From an uncultured Opitutia bacterium (lineage in GTDB: Bacteria; Verrucomicrobiota; Verrucomicrobiia; Opitutales; Opitutaceae), in assembly GCA_903840415.1 (NCBI GenBank), contig CAIMFY010000118.1, positions 62,001 to 126,000 of the forward strand: a stretch of 64,000 nucleotides of DNA. The letters run 5' to 3'. Of the stretch, positions 53,519 to 61,666 are shown in pieces. A model generated the notes under the pieces. It was not told the DNA's origin. It saw nothing but the letters and a program-made list of their open reading frames with translations, and made no database searches. Made by a program: the position numbers and the translations under genes. Each line of letters opens with the position of its first letter. Within the stretch, counting starts at the first letter, position 1.

Positions 53519-54865
53519 ATGAGAATCACCGGCCTCGCCCTCGTCCCGCCTCCGACTGCCGCCGACCAGCCCAAGGTCACGCCTGAACTCCTCGCGTCGG
53601 TCCTCGCGCGCTACTCGCGCAGCAATGACGGTCTCGCCAACATCCTCTCCAAGGTCGATCTCGCGAACCCCGACGCCTCGATCGATCGCATTCTGAAATT
53701 CGTCGATTACGGCCACGCTTCCATCGGCGGTCTCACCGGCGGGCTCGCGGTGGCGCTCGATGGCGTCTCGATGTGGCTCGCTTGGAAAATTTTTGAAATT
53801 TCCACGATGGCCGACGGTCAGGAGTCGAGCACGCGCTACATCACAATGGACGCATCTAACCTCCCGACGCCCGACGAACTCGGCCTCCCCGCCGATCTCG
53901 CTGATCGTTGGCGCGACGTGATGGGGCGCGCGTTCGCTGCCTATCACGCCGAGTATGCGCGGCTTGATGCGCTTTCGGTGGCGGAGCCGGCGCGCGTGCG
54001 CCTGCCGGCCAACGCGAGCCCCGCTGTCGTCTCGCGGCTCCGCAAAAACTACGCACTGGATCGGGCGCGCTACTTCATCCCGCTCGCCACGCGCACCAAT
54101 CTCGGCCTCGTCCAGTCCTCGCGCATGTGGGCGACGACGGTGAAGCACCTCGATTCGCTGCCGCAGCCCGAGGCCCGTGCCGCCGCGAAACTTCTCCGCG
54201 ACGAACTCCTCAAGCAGTCGCCGCGGCTCATGCGCCACAGCTCCGCGGAGCAATCCTTCAAGGCGCAAACGGCGCAGGAACTCGCGGCCTCGCTCGCACT
54301 CGGCCGCGCCTGCCTTTCGGCCGCGCCACTCGCCGACGAAGTCTGGGTCCGCGTTGATCGCGCCACACCGTCGTTCCTCGCGGAAACGCAGCCCGTCGCC
54401 GAGTCGCTCCGCCACCGCGCGAACCGCTACGGTCATCAAGGCTTGGCGACGCGTCGCATGAGAGTGAGCTTCGCATGGAACAACCTCGCGCTCGCCGAAC
54501 TCCGCGACCTCAACCGCCACCGCACCGGCCATCGCTACACCCCGCTGATTCAGGCGGGCTTTTATCTGCCGCCCGAAATCGATCGCGCGCCGCACGCCGC
54601 GCTCCTCGCCGATCAACTAGCGCTGACCCGCGAACTCCTCGATCGTGGCTCGCCGGCCTATGTTTACTCGCTGCTGCTCGGCGCGCAGACACCCTTCGAA
54701 CACAGCACGCACGCCGATAAATTCATCTATGAGGCTGAGCTCCGCACCGGCATGGGCGCGCACTTTCGCTATGCCGAGCACATGAGCGCGGCGCTTCGCG
54801 AGTTTTTCAAACAGGTGCCCGAGGCCCACGACTGGGTCGTCGAAGGCACGGCCGAACCGGAGTGA
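53519..54865 (+). CDS. Double-length ThyX-like (FAD-dependent thymidylate synthase family) protein
   Basis: A 448-residue protein made of two ThyX-like halves, against about 220-280 residues for ordinary ThyX. The N-terminal half (about 20-235) has VDYGHASIGGL, a QESSTRY motif at 101-107 and DRARYFIPLA...SSRMW. The RHR triad expected before the serine loop reads EIS at 93-95. The C-terminal half (about 285-448) has NRHRTGHRYTPL at 332-343 and YVYSLLLGAQTPFEH, but lacks the SxRY serine part. Each half thus keeps a different part of the RHRxxSxxxSxRY signature. ThyX makes dTMP with FAD and methylene-tetrahydrofolate. Double-length versions also occur in chlamydiae, to my knowledge. I chose ATG 53519; a GTG at 53507 is possible. 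Confidence 0.75.
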   Translation: MRITGLALVPPPTAADQPKVTPELLASVLARYSRSNDGLANILSKVDLANPDASIDRILKFVDYGHASIGGLTGGLAVALDGVSMWLAWKIFEISTMADGQESSTRYITMDASNLPTPDELGLPADLADRWRDVMGRAFAAYHAEYARLDALSVAEPARVRLPANASPAVVSRLRKNYALDRARYFIPLATRTNLGLVQSSRMWATTVKHLDSLPQPEARAAAKLLRDELLKQSPRLMRHSSAEQSFKAQTAQELAASLALGRACLSAAPLADEVWVRVDRATPSFLAETQPVAESLRHRANRYGHQGLATRRMRVSFAWNNLALAELRDLNRHRTGHRYTPLIQAGFYLPPEIDRAPHAALLADQLALTRELLDRGSPAYVYSLLLGAQTPFEHSTHADKFIYEAELRTGMGAHFRYAEHMSAALREFFKQVPEAHDWVVEGTAEPE

Positions 54866-54972
54866 AGCCGATGCCGTGCCGGCCCTTTGGCCGTACGTTT
54901 ATTTTGGTCCCAGCGCCGCATAATTGGGTTGCCGCAAACTACTGGCGGCGCATCCTCAGCCCCGCATCCCTC

Positions 54973-55539
54973 ATGAAGTTGCCCAGCCTCATCGGAGCAG
55001 CGGGTCTGAGCGTCCTTTGCATGGGCATGGTGCGCGCCGACCCCACCGCTCCCCTCGATCCCGCCCAGCGCAACACGCCCTTTGCGCCGGCAGCGACCGT
55101 GATACCGAACCAGCAGACGCCGGCGCTCAACGAGGCGGTGCAGGCCCGGCGGGTGGAAAAAAACACCATCGAGAAAGCCACCTCCGCGCTGGGCGATCGC
55201 CGCGCCGCGATCGACGTGCAGGAGGCGCACACTAAGAATATCCGCGACAAGCAATCCTCCCGGCCCGAGGCGATCGATCAAACCCTAAGCGCTTTCAATC
55301 ATCGCGAGGCGCCGTTTGCGACCGCGACCGACACGACCCGACCGTCGCTCGTCGCGAAATTTCAGGACGGACTCCACGCGGCGAGCGCCACCAACATGGC
55401 GCGTTTTCCCGCGATCGATCGCGCGACCACCGCGAAGCTCAACCGGTTTGTCTTCCGCAAAAACGCCCCCGATCCCGCGCCCATCACGGGCGACGCCACG
55501 GTGACGCCGGCCGCCGGCGGCTCACCCGTGCGCAACTGA
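54973..55539 (+). CDS. Exported protein of unknown function
   Basis: A 188-residue protein with a signal peptide (MKLPSLIGAAGLSVLCMGMV, cleavage after VRA near residue 22). The mature part is hydrophilic and rich in Ala, Thr, Arg and Pro, with a predicted helical stretch around VEKNTIEKATSALGDRRAA and a basic patch RATTAKLNRFVFRKN. There is no cysteine in the mature part and no known motif. I do not recognise it. It sits between the ThyX-like gene and an EEP-family gene, 10 bp upstream of the latter. The ATG at 54973 was chosen for the signal peptide; an earlier in-frame ATG at 54862 overlaps the previous gene. Confidence 0.65.
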   Translation: MKLPSLIGAAGLSVLCMGMVRADPTAPLDPAQRNTPFAPAATVIPNQQTPALNEAVQARRVEKNTIEKATSALGDRRAAIDVQEAHTKNIRDKQSSRPEAIDQTLSAFNHREAPFATATDTTRPSLVAKFQDGLHAASATNMARFPAIDRATTAKLNRFVFRKNAPDPAPITGDATVTPAAGGSPVRN

Positions 55540-55549
55540 AGCGCCGCCG

Positions 55550-56323
55550 ATGAACACTTTTCGCGTTCTCCAGTTCAACATGCAGTTCGGCCAAGTTTGG
55601 GACGACACCTACCCGGATCGCGCGCCGATTCGGATCGAAGCGACCCTCGCGGAGATTCGTCGGCACGACGCCGATGTGATTCTGCTGCAAGAGGTCGAAC
55701 AGGCGCAGCCCGGTGGCGTGCAGATTCAACCGCCACCCAACTACACCCGACTGAAAGCGGAACTCACTGGCTACGACAGCTGGTTTTCCTACCCCAAAGC
55801 CGATCCGCGCGAGCTGCCCTTCGGCATCGGCCTCGCGATTTTTTCGAAGACTCCGCTGCGCGATATGATGCGGCTCGACCTGCCGTCGCCGTCCATCGAG
55901 TTCGAGTTTTTCGGCAAGAAAATGACGCCGACCGATCGTGTGCTGATTGGGGCGAAGACCACGCTCCTCGGCCATGAGGTGCAGTTCTTCAACACGCACT
56001 TGCTCGCGTTTTTCATGCTCGGCTCCAGCAGCGCGGTGAATCGTACCCAGCGCAATCTCGTCGCTGATCAACTCGCCTCGGCCCGCGGCCCGACGATCCT
56101 CACCGGCGATTTCAACGTGAGTAAACACAACTCGCTCGTCGCCCAGTTTGCGGAGCGCGGTTTTTCGACCGTGCAGGCCAAGGAAATCACCTGGCGCCGC
56201 CGGCCCTATGTGCTCGATCACGTGTTTCACAACGCGCCGCTGCGCTGCGTGGCGCACCGGGTGTTGCCCACGCCGGCCAGCGACCATCATGTGCTGGTCG
56301 CGGATTTCGAGTTCGCCGGGTAG
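55550..56323 (+). CDS. Endonuclease/exonuclease/phosphatase (EEP) family protein
   Basis: A 257-residue EEP-fold enzyme. The catalytic Asn and Glu occur in VLQFNMQF and ILLQEVEQ, the central His/Asp in FFNTHLLAF and LTGDFNVSKHN, and the C-terminal Asp-His pair in PASDHHVLVADFEF. LDHVFHNAP is a further family block. Members are Mg-dependent phosphodiesterases such as nucleases, sphingomyelinases or inositol phosphatases. No signal peptide is present, so a cytoplasmic role is likely. The substrate cannot be assigned. It starts 10 bp after the exported protein gene. Confidence 0.85.
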   Translation: MNTFRVLQFNMQFGQVWDDTYPDRAPIRIEATLAEIRRHDADVILLQEVEQAQPGGVQIQPPPNYTRLKAELTGYDSWFSYPKADPRELPFGIGLAIFSKTPLRDMMRLDLPSPSIEFEFFGKKMTPTDRVLIGAKTTLLGHEVQFFNTHLLAFFMLGSSSAVNRTQRNLVADQLASARGPTILTGDFNVSKHNSLVAQFAERGFSTVQAKEITWRRRPYVLDHVFHNAPLRCVAHRVLPTPASDHHVLVADFEFAG

Positions 56324-56344
56324 GGTGGAGACTGGCGGGCCGTG

Positions 56345-56629
56345 CTACTTGGCGCGCCGCACGCGCTCCTTTTCTTCCTCGCGATCCTCTTCGAGGCGGG
56401 CGCGTTCACTGGCGAGTTGCTTCTGGATCTTGTCGACCTCCTCCGCCTTCTGCGCGGCGTAGGCTTCGTCGAGCTGCTTCTTCAAAAAAATCTCCCGCTC
56501 GGCGAGCTTGCCCTTGTAAACGAGATCGATCTCGGCGAGTCGCGCCTTCTTTTCGGGCGTGAGCGGACGCGACGTCTCCGGGTCGGATTTGGCCAGCCGT
56601 TCCATCGCAAGTTCGTAAGCGCTTTTCAT
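56345..56629 (-). CDS. Small charged coiled-coil protein
   Basis: A 94-residue protein that is almost entirely charged helix: MKSAYELAMERLAKSDPE, then LTPEKKARLAEIDLVYKGKL and a C-terminal Lys/Glu/Arg-rich coiled coil ending in EEEKERVRRAK. There is no cysteine or membrane segment. I recognise no domain; the pattern of an N-terminal YELAMERL followed by EKKA-LAEID suggests a conserved family rather than a chance frame. It converges with the EEP gene (21 bp between stops). Confidence 0.7.
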   Translation of the reverse strand: MKSAYELAMERLAKSDPETSRPLTPEKKARLAEIDLVYKGKLAEREIFLKKQLDEAYAAQKAEEVDKIQKQLASERARLEEDREEEKERVRRAK

Positions 56630-56655
56630 GGTGTGTAGGAGAGTGTCCGGTTAAC

Positions 56656-57489
56656 TCATCCAAACTTCACGCCCAAAATCAGCCCAAGCGCAGCGACTAG
56701 CACCGGAAGCCACCAGCTACCGCGTTCCTTTTTCCACCCGCCGGCATAACCCGCGAGCAACGCCCCGAGCACGAGCGCCAGCGCCGTCGCCGCCATCCAC
56801 GGCGCGCGCCAGTTCGCCGTCCACCAGGCGCTTGGAGCCTGCACGCCGCCGCGAATCAGCCAGTCGATCGCGACGAGCAGCGTGGTGGCGGCGTGGTTAA
56901 ACAGCACGCCGAGCCAGATGAGCCCCGCGAGACCAGCGACCACTGACGCAAATCCCCCCACGATCACGATCAACGCCAGCGGCAAGAGCACGAGGTTCGA
57001 GATCAGGCCGCCCGGCGCCCACACGTGGAAAAATTGCCGGCCCGACACCGTGCTCACCAGCGCTGCGGCCAGCCCGATGCCCAGCACCGGCCAGAACCAT
57101 CGGAGCGCCGCAGCCAGTGCGCGTTGCCACCACGCCCACGTCACCTCCGGCAGATCCTTGAATGGGGTGAAACGCGCGGCCATTTTCTCGGTGAGCGGCA
57201 AACCAAAGCACAGAATCGCCAGCACCACGCCATAGCTCATCTGGAAACTCTCGCTGAACAGCGCCATCGGCTCGATGAGCAGCACGATTGCCGCCTCGTA
57301 GCACGCCACGAGAATGAACGCCCGCACCGCCGATTGGCTCGCCCCAGTGGTATCGACGTCCAACCAAAGCACCGCGAGTGTCACAACCGCCGCGATCGGC
57401 CGCGGGCAGCGCGCCACAGCGAGCAAGGCGTGCTGCGCCACGCCAGCACGCCGATGTGGAGTCCGTTGACTCGCGAAGAGTTGTAAGTA
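56656..57489 (-). pseudogene. ComEC/Rec2-like competence protein remnant (5' half lost, local frameshifts)
   Basis: The minus-strand frame reading on from GTG 57441 encodes the membrane part of ComEC: LDVDTTGASQSAVRAFIL, then ALFSESFQMSYGVVLAILC, followed by several membrane helices and a stop at 56656. Upstream, the ComEC hallmark LFAxxGLHIGVLA is recoverable only by skipping A57471 (LFA at 57480-57472, then VNGLHIGVLA from 57470 to 57441) and shifting back near 57441. The two indels compensate, so the frame stays open but that motif is garbled. The homology then stops at a TGA (57504-57502) inside the inverted repeat. The N-terminal OB-fold and first helices are gone and there is no metallo-beta-lactamase domain. 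It is probably non-functional in DNA uptake. Confidence 0.7.
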
Positions 57490-57492
57490 GAT

Positions 57493-57567
57493 AACCGCTA
57501 ATCATCGCTAATCGACGCTAATCTGAAATGCCTTTTCATTCGCAGGGATTAGCGAAGATTAGCGGTT
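57493..57567. repeat. 21-bp inverted repeat built of 10-bp units, upstream of rarA
   Basis: The left arm 57493-57513 and right arm 57547-57567 are reverse complements with one mismatch in 21. Each arm contains two CGCTAATC units 10 bp apart, and the left side has a third at 57516-57523. The 33-bp loop contains TGAAATGCCTTTTCATT. The right arm ends 7 bp before the rarA ATG. The comEC remnant breaks off at the left arm. Confidence 0.85.
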
Positions 57568-57574
57568 CAAGAAA

Positions 57575-58939
57575 ATGCCCGCGCCCGACCAACCTGATCT
57601 TTTTGGCGACGAAGCTGTGCGCGCCGAGTGGCCGGCGGCGGCCCGGCGCGCGAGCCAGCCGCTCGCCGCGCGGATGAGACCGCGCAATCTTTCCGAGGTC
57701 GTCGGCCAGACGCACCTGCTCAAACCCGGTTCGCTCCTCCCGCGGCTGGTTGCGCAAAACCGTTTCGGCTCGCTCCTCTTTTACGGTCCGCCCGGCTGCG
57801 GCAAGACCTCGATCGCCGAGGCGATTGCCCGCGAAACGCAGAGCCGCTTCGTGCGCGTCAACGCCGTCATGTCCAATGTCGCCGAGTTGCGCGAAATTCT
57901 CGCTGCCGCGCGCCGCAAACCCGAAGCCGCGACGATTCTCTTCATCGACGAGCTCCACCGTTTTAACAAATCGCAGCAAGACCTGCTCCTCCCCGACGTT
58001 GAGGAAGGCACCGTCCGCCTCATCGGCGCGACCACGCACAATCCCGGTTTCTACGTCAACCCGCCGCTCCTCTCGCGCAGCCACCTCTTCCGCCTGGAGC
58101 CGCTGGCGGCGGCGGAAATCACCGGCGTGCTGCGCGCCGCGCTGACGGACGCCGAACGTGGACTCGGTGCGCGCGGCGTGACCGCCGAGGACAAACTCCT
58201 CTCCGACCTCGCCGTGCTCTGCGACGGCGACCTCCGCCGCGCGCTCAACGCTCTCGAGGTCCTCGTGCTCGGCTTGCCCGAGCGCGCCGCGCTCACCGCT
58301 ACCGAACTCGAAGTCTTCGCCCGCGAGCGCCGCATCCGCTACGACTCCGACGAGGACGAACACTATGACACGATTTCCGCGTTCATCAAAAGCTGCCGCG
58401 GCAGCGATCCCGATGCCGCGATGTATTGGCTCGCGAAGATGCTTGCCGGTGGCGAAGACCCGCGCTTCATCGCGCGGCGCCTCGTCATCCTCGCGAGCGA
58501 GGACGTCGGCCTAGCCGATCCGCAGGCGCTGCCGCTCACGGTCGCCGCGCACCACGCCTGCGATTTCATCGGCCTGCCCGAAGCCGAACTCACGCTCGCG
58601 CACGCCACGCTCTACATCGCCACCGCGCCGAAGAGCAACTCCGCCACGCTCGCGCTAGGCGAGGCGCATCGCGCACTCAAAGAATCGCCTGTGCAAACGA
58701 TTCCGTCCGCGCTCCGCAGCAAAAGCGGTCAGGCAAACAAACGCATCGGTCAGGGCCAGGGCTACGCCTACTCGCACGATTTTCCGGAAAACATTTCCGG
58801 CCAGGATTACCTCGAGAAATCGCTCGCGCTCTACATCCCAAAGCCCGTCGGCTGGGAAACCAAAATCGCCGACCGCCTCGCGCGCTGGAAGGAACTGAAG
58901 GCGCAGGTGCGAGGTGCGCCGACAGCGAAGCGGGCGTAA
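57575..58939 (+). CDS. rarA: Replication-associated recombination protein A (RarA/MgsA AAA ATPase)
   Basis: A 454-residue clamp-loader-like AAA ATPase. The N-terminus carries a DLFGDEA motif. The lead RMRPRNLSEVVGQTHLL is followed by the Walker A GPPGCGKTS at 71-79, the Walker B ILFIDELHRFNKSQQD at 121-136, sensor 1 LIGATTHNPGF, and the sensor 2/tetramerisation region with GGEDPRFIARRLVILASEDVG. The length is normal for RarA. It acts at stalled replication forks. The 5' untranslated region is an inverted repeat of 10-bp units, which could form a hairpin close to the start codon. Confidence 0.95.
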   Translation: MPAPDQPDLFGDEAVRAEWPAAARRASQPLAARMRPRNLSEVVGQTHLLKPGSLLPRLVAQNRFGSLLFYGPPGCGKTSIAEAIARETQSRFVRVNAVMSNVAELREILAAARRKPEAATILFIDELHRFNKSQQDLLLPDVEEGTVRLIGATTHNPGFYVNPPLLSRSHLFRLEPLAAAEITGVLRAALTDAERGLGARGVTAEDKLLSDLAVLCDGDLRRALNALEVLVLGLPERAALTATELEVFARERRIRYDSDEDEHYDTISAFIKSCRGSDPDAAMYWLAKMLAGGEDPRFIARRLVILASEDVGLADPQALPLTVAAHHACDFIGLPEAELTLAHATLYIATAPKSNSATLALGEAHRALKESPVQTIPSALRSKSGQANKRIGQGQGYAYSHDFPENISGQDYLEKSLALYIPKPVGWETKIADRLARWKELKAQVRGAPTAKRA

Positions 58940-58998
58940 AATCCCGGCGAGCTCGGGTTGCGACTTGCGCGGAATGGCGTTGAGTTTAGAGTCGGCGC

Positions 58999-59496
58999 AT
59001 GAAAACATTCGCGGTGTTCGCGGTGACGTTGGCGTGCGTTACGGCGGCGTTGGCGCAATCGTCGCCGCCGACTTCTGGTGGCCTGCGCATCGACCTCGAC
59101 AAACCCACCGCGCCTGCGCCTACGACGCCGAAAAAGGACGACAAAAAAAAAGACGACGGCAAAAAGAAGGAAGTCCCGATGGGGAAAATCGAGGGGATCG
59201 AGATTGCTCGCGGCACCGGATTCATTGGCCTCCAACTGGTCGGCGGCACGTTCAGGCTCTCGTTCTACGACGCGAAGAAAAAGCCGGTCGCGCCTGATGT
59301 CACGCGGGCCAACCTGCGGTGGAACGTGAAATACCAGTCGCTACCTGAGCGCGCCGTGCTCAATCCCGACGGCACGGCGCTTACTTCCGCGAAAGTCGTG
59401 AAGCCGCCCTATGCGTTCACCCTTTTTATCATCCTCGTTAAAGGCGAGGGTGACGATGCGCCGGTGGAAAACTTCACGGTGGATTTTCACCAGTGA
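58999..59496 (+). CDS. Exported protein with Lys/Asp-rich linker, unknown function
   Basis: A 165-residue protein with a signal peptide (MKTFAVFAVTLACVTAALAQ, cleavage after ALA). A Pro/Thr stretch leads into a Lys/Asp-rich linker of about 25 residues (residues 38-62). This is followed by a compact beta-rich domain with GFIGLQLVGGTFRLSFYD, NLRWNVKYQ and a final ENFTVDFHQ. It has no mature cysteine or catalytic signature. I do not recognise the family. It stands alone between rarA and ribBA. Confidence 0.7.
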   Translation: MKTFAVFAVTLACVTAALAQSSPPTSGGLRIDLDKPTAPAPTTPKKDDKKKDDGKKKEVPMGKIEGIEIARGTGFIGLQLVGGTFRLSFYDAKKKPVAPDVTRANLRWNVKYQSLPERAVLNPDGTALTSAKVVKPPYAFTLFIILVKGEGDDAPVENFTVDFHQ

Positions 59497-59582
59497 GCGC
59501 GTGCGGTGGCGATGGCACAGCCGTCGCAGTGCGAGCGGGTTGACACTGCGCTCGCCCCGCGAGACGTTGGCACTCCTCTCGC

Positions 59583-60686
59583 ATGACTGCTTCCGCCCAA
59601 GCGCCCTTTGATTCCGTCGAGTCCGCCATCGCGGACATCGCCGCGGGAAAACTCGTGATCGTCACCGACGATGAGAACCGGGAAAACGAGGGTGACCTTA
59701 TCATGGCTGCGTCGAAGACGACGCCCGAGACCGTCAACATGATGATCCGCTACTGCAGCGGTATCGTGTGCGTGCCGACGGTCGAGGCGCAGCTTCGCCG
59801 ACTCGGGCTCGGGCCGATGGTGCAACAAAACCGCGAGGTGCAGCGGACAGATTTCACGGTGAGTGTCGATGCGGCTGCTGGAATCTCGACCGGGATCAGC
59901 GCCGCCGATCGCACGCAGACGATTCGCGTGCTCGCCGATCCGGCGGCCCGGCCGGAGCAGCTCGTGCAGCCCGGCCATGTGTTTCCTCTGCGGTCGCGGC
60001 CGGGCGGCGTGCTGGAGCGCGCGGGCCACACCGAGGCCGCCGTCGATCTCGCGACGCTGGCCGGTCTGCCGCCCGCCGGCGTGTTATGCGAACTCGTCAA
60101 CGACGACGGCACGGTGCAACGCCTGCCGCAGCTCGTTGAGTTCAAACAGAAGTTCGGCCTAAAAATGATCTCGATCGCGGCGCTGATCGAATACCGATCG
60201 CGGCGTGAGCAGCTCGTCGCGCGGATCGTCTCGCGGCCGTTTTCTTCCGATTTTGGCGAATTTACGTTGCACGTTTTTCGGAGTTCGCTCGATGGCCGCG
60301 ATCATCTCGCGCTCGTCATGGGCACGCTCGGGCCGGAGCCTGCGCTGGTGCGCGTGCACAGCGAGAATTTATTGAGCGATGTGTTTCGCGCGAAGGGCAT
60401 GGCCAGCGGCCACGCGTTGAACGCTTCGCTTGAGACCATCGCCCGGGAGGGCCGCGGCGTGGTGCTTTACATGCAGCCGGCGCAGCCGGGTGAGGTGCTT
60501 TTGCGCCGGCTTGCCGCTAAGCCTGGCGAGGCGCCGCCGCCTATGAGCTTCCGCGACTACGGCATTGGCGCGCAGATTCTCGCGGCGCTCGGGTTGAAAA
60601 AAATCCGGCTGCTGTCGAACAGCGCACGCAAGGTCGTCGGCCTCGACGGCTACGGTCTCGAGATCGTCGAGCAGGTGGCGATTTGA
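59583..60686 (+). CDS. ribB: RibBA-type protein: DHBP synthase with degenerate GTP cyclohydrolase II domain
   Basis: A 367-residue riboflavin protein. Residues 1-205 are 3,4-dihydroxy-2-butanone-4-phosphate synthase with DDENRENEGDL, the CSGIVCVP loop, and RAGHTEAAVDL. Residues about 208-367 align with GTP cyclohydrolase II (VRVHSE, FRDYGIGAQIL, KVVGLDGYGLEIVE), but the three zinc cysteines are missing. HSEC reads HSEN at 259-262 and the CDCG segment reads KGMASGHAL at 271-279. The second half is therefore probably inactive for GTP ring opening, and a separate RibA would be needed elsewhere. A TTGACA occurs at 59540-59545 upstream, without a convincing -10 box. Confidence 0.9.
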   Translation: MTASAQAPFDSVESAIADIAAGKLVIVTDDENRENEGDLIMAASKTTPETVNMMIRYCSGIVCVPTVEAQLRRLGLGPMVQQNREVQRTDFTVSVDAAAGISTGISAADRTQTIRVLADPAARPEQLVQPGHVFPLRSRPGGVLERAGHTEAAVDLATLAGLPPAGVLCELVNDDGTVQRLPQLVEFKQKFGLKMISIAALIEYRSRREQLVARIVSRPFSSDFGEFTLHVFRSSLDGRDHLALVMGTLGPEPALVRVHSENLLSDVFRAKGMASGHALNASLETIAREGRGVVLYMQPAQPGEVLLRRLAAKPGEAPPPMSFRDYGIGAQILAALGLKKIRLLSNSARKVVGLDGYGLEIVEQVAI

Positions 60687-60752
60687 CGTCGGCGCGCGCT
60701 TGGCGATTTCGGGTTGCGCCTCGCGGGTTGCCGGTTGTGCTCTGACCCTTCC

Positions 60753-61226
60753 ATGAGTCTCGCCTCGCCCAAACCCGCCGCCATCAACGGTGCCGCTTTC
60801 AAGATCGGCCTCGTCGCGGCGCGTTTTAATGGAGAACTCGTGGATGCGCTGCTGGCCCGCGTGCTCGCCACGCTGAAGTCCGCGGGCGTGAAAGAGGCGA
60901 ACCTCACCGTCGTGCGCGTGCCCGGCTCCCACGAGGTGCCGTGGGCGGCCCAGCGCCTTGCTGACCGAAAAGGTTGCGACGGCGTGATCGCGTTGGGTGT
61001 CCTCATCGGCGGCGATACCAACCATCACGAAATGGTCGGCCAAAGCGTGTCGCATGCCCTGCAACGCGTGGCGCTCGACACGGACGTGCCGGTCATCAAC
61101 GGGGTCATCGTAACGCACACGCTCGAACAAGCGCGCGAGCGTTGCCTCGACCCAATCGATCGCGGCACGGAGTTTGCCCAGGCGGGCCTCGCCATGGCGG
61201 CGCTGAAGAAGGAGCTGGCCCGATGA
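60753..61226 (+). CDS. ribH: 6,7-dimethyl-8-ribityllumazine synthase
   Basis: A 157-residue lumazine synthase. It has the N-terminal KIGLVAARFNGELVDALL with the substrate-stacking aromatic, VRVPGSHEVPWAAQRL, the GVLIGGDTNHHEMV loop with the catalytic His, and PVINGVIVTHTLEQARER. It condenses DHBP, made by the upstream ribB domain, with the pyrimidine intermediate. The ATG at 60753 follows ribBA by 66 bp. Its stop overlaps the nusB start (ATGA, 61223-61226). RibH-NusB linkage is common in bacteria. Confidence 0.95.
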   Translation: MSLASPKPAAINGAAFKIGLVAARFNGELVDALLARVLATLKSAGVKEANLTVVRVPGSHEVPWAAQRLADRKGCDGVIALGVLIGGDTNHHEMVGQSVSHALQRVALDTDVPVINGVIVTHTLEQARERCLDPIDRGTEFAQAGLAMAALKKELAR

Positions 61227-61666
61227 GCAAAGCCCAATTCGCCCAGCGCCGTGACGGCCGCGTGGCTGCGATGCAATTTCTCTATGCGTGGAGCCTGAAT
61301 CCGCCGGCAAATCTGGCGAACGACCTCGTCACGTTTTTCGAGCAGTGCGAGGGGCCGCGCGAGAACTATGCATTCGGTGAGGAGCTAATCCACGGCGTGA
61401 TCACCAATCTCGCGGACCTCGATGCGCGCATCAAGGGCCTCGCGCACAACTGGGAGTTCGAGCGCATCGCGAAGATCGACCTCGCGATCCTGCGGGTGGC
61501 GATGTTCGAGATGCTTTATCGGAAAGACATCCCGCCGGTGGTCTCTATCAACGAAGCGATCGATTTGTCGAAGCAGTTTTCCAACGCCGACTCGAAGCGC
61601 TTCATCAACGGCATTCTGGATCGGTTGAAGGATCAGCTGGGCCGCGACGCGCGGAAGGCGGAGTGA
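61223..61666 (+). CDS. nusB: Transcription antitermination factor NusB
   Basis: A 147-residue all-helical NusB. It has RRDGRVAAMQFLYAWSL at the N-terminus, then the family's central segment ending in IAKIDLAILRVAMFEMLY, and the motif PPVVSINEAIDLSKQFSNADS followed by FINGILDRL. It binds boxA RNA with NusE in rRNA antitermination. It overlaps ribH by 4 bp and shares one base with the ftsY start, so the three genes are tightly coupled. Confidence 0.95.
   Translation: MSKAQFAQRRDGRVAAMQFLYAWSLNPPANLANDLVTFFEQCEGPRENYAFGEELIHGVITNLADLDARIKGLAHNWEFERIAKIDLAILRVAMFEMLYRKDIPPVVSINEAIDLSKQFSNADSKRFINGILDRLKDQLGRDARKAE

Noticed and set aside
51674-54616. A 980-codon open frame on the minus strand across nuoM, nuoN and the ThyX-like gene
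   Set aside because: It is antisense to three well-identified genes, is dominated by Arg, Glu and His, and has no domain. High GC with strong third-position bias opens such frames by chance.
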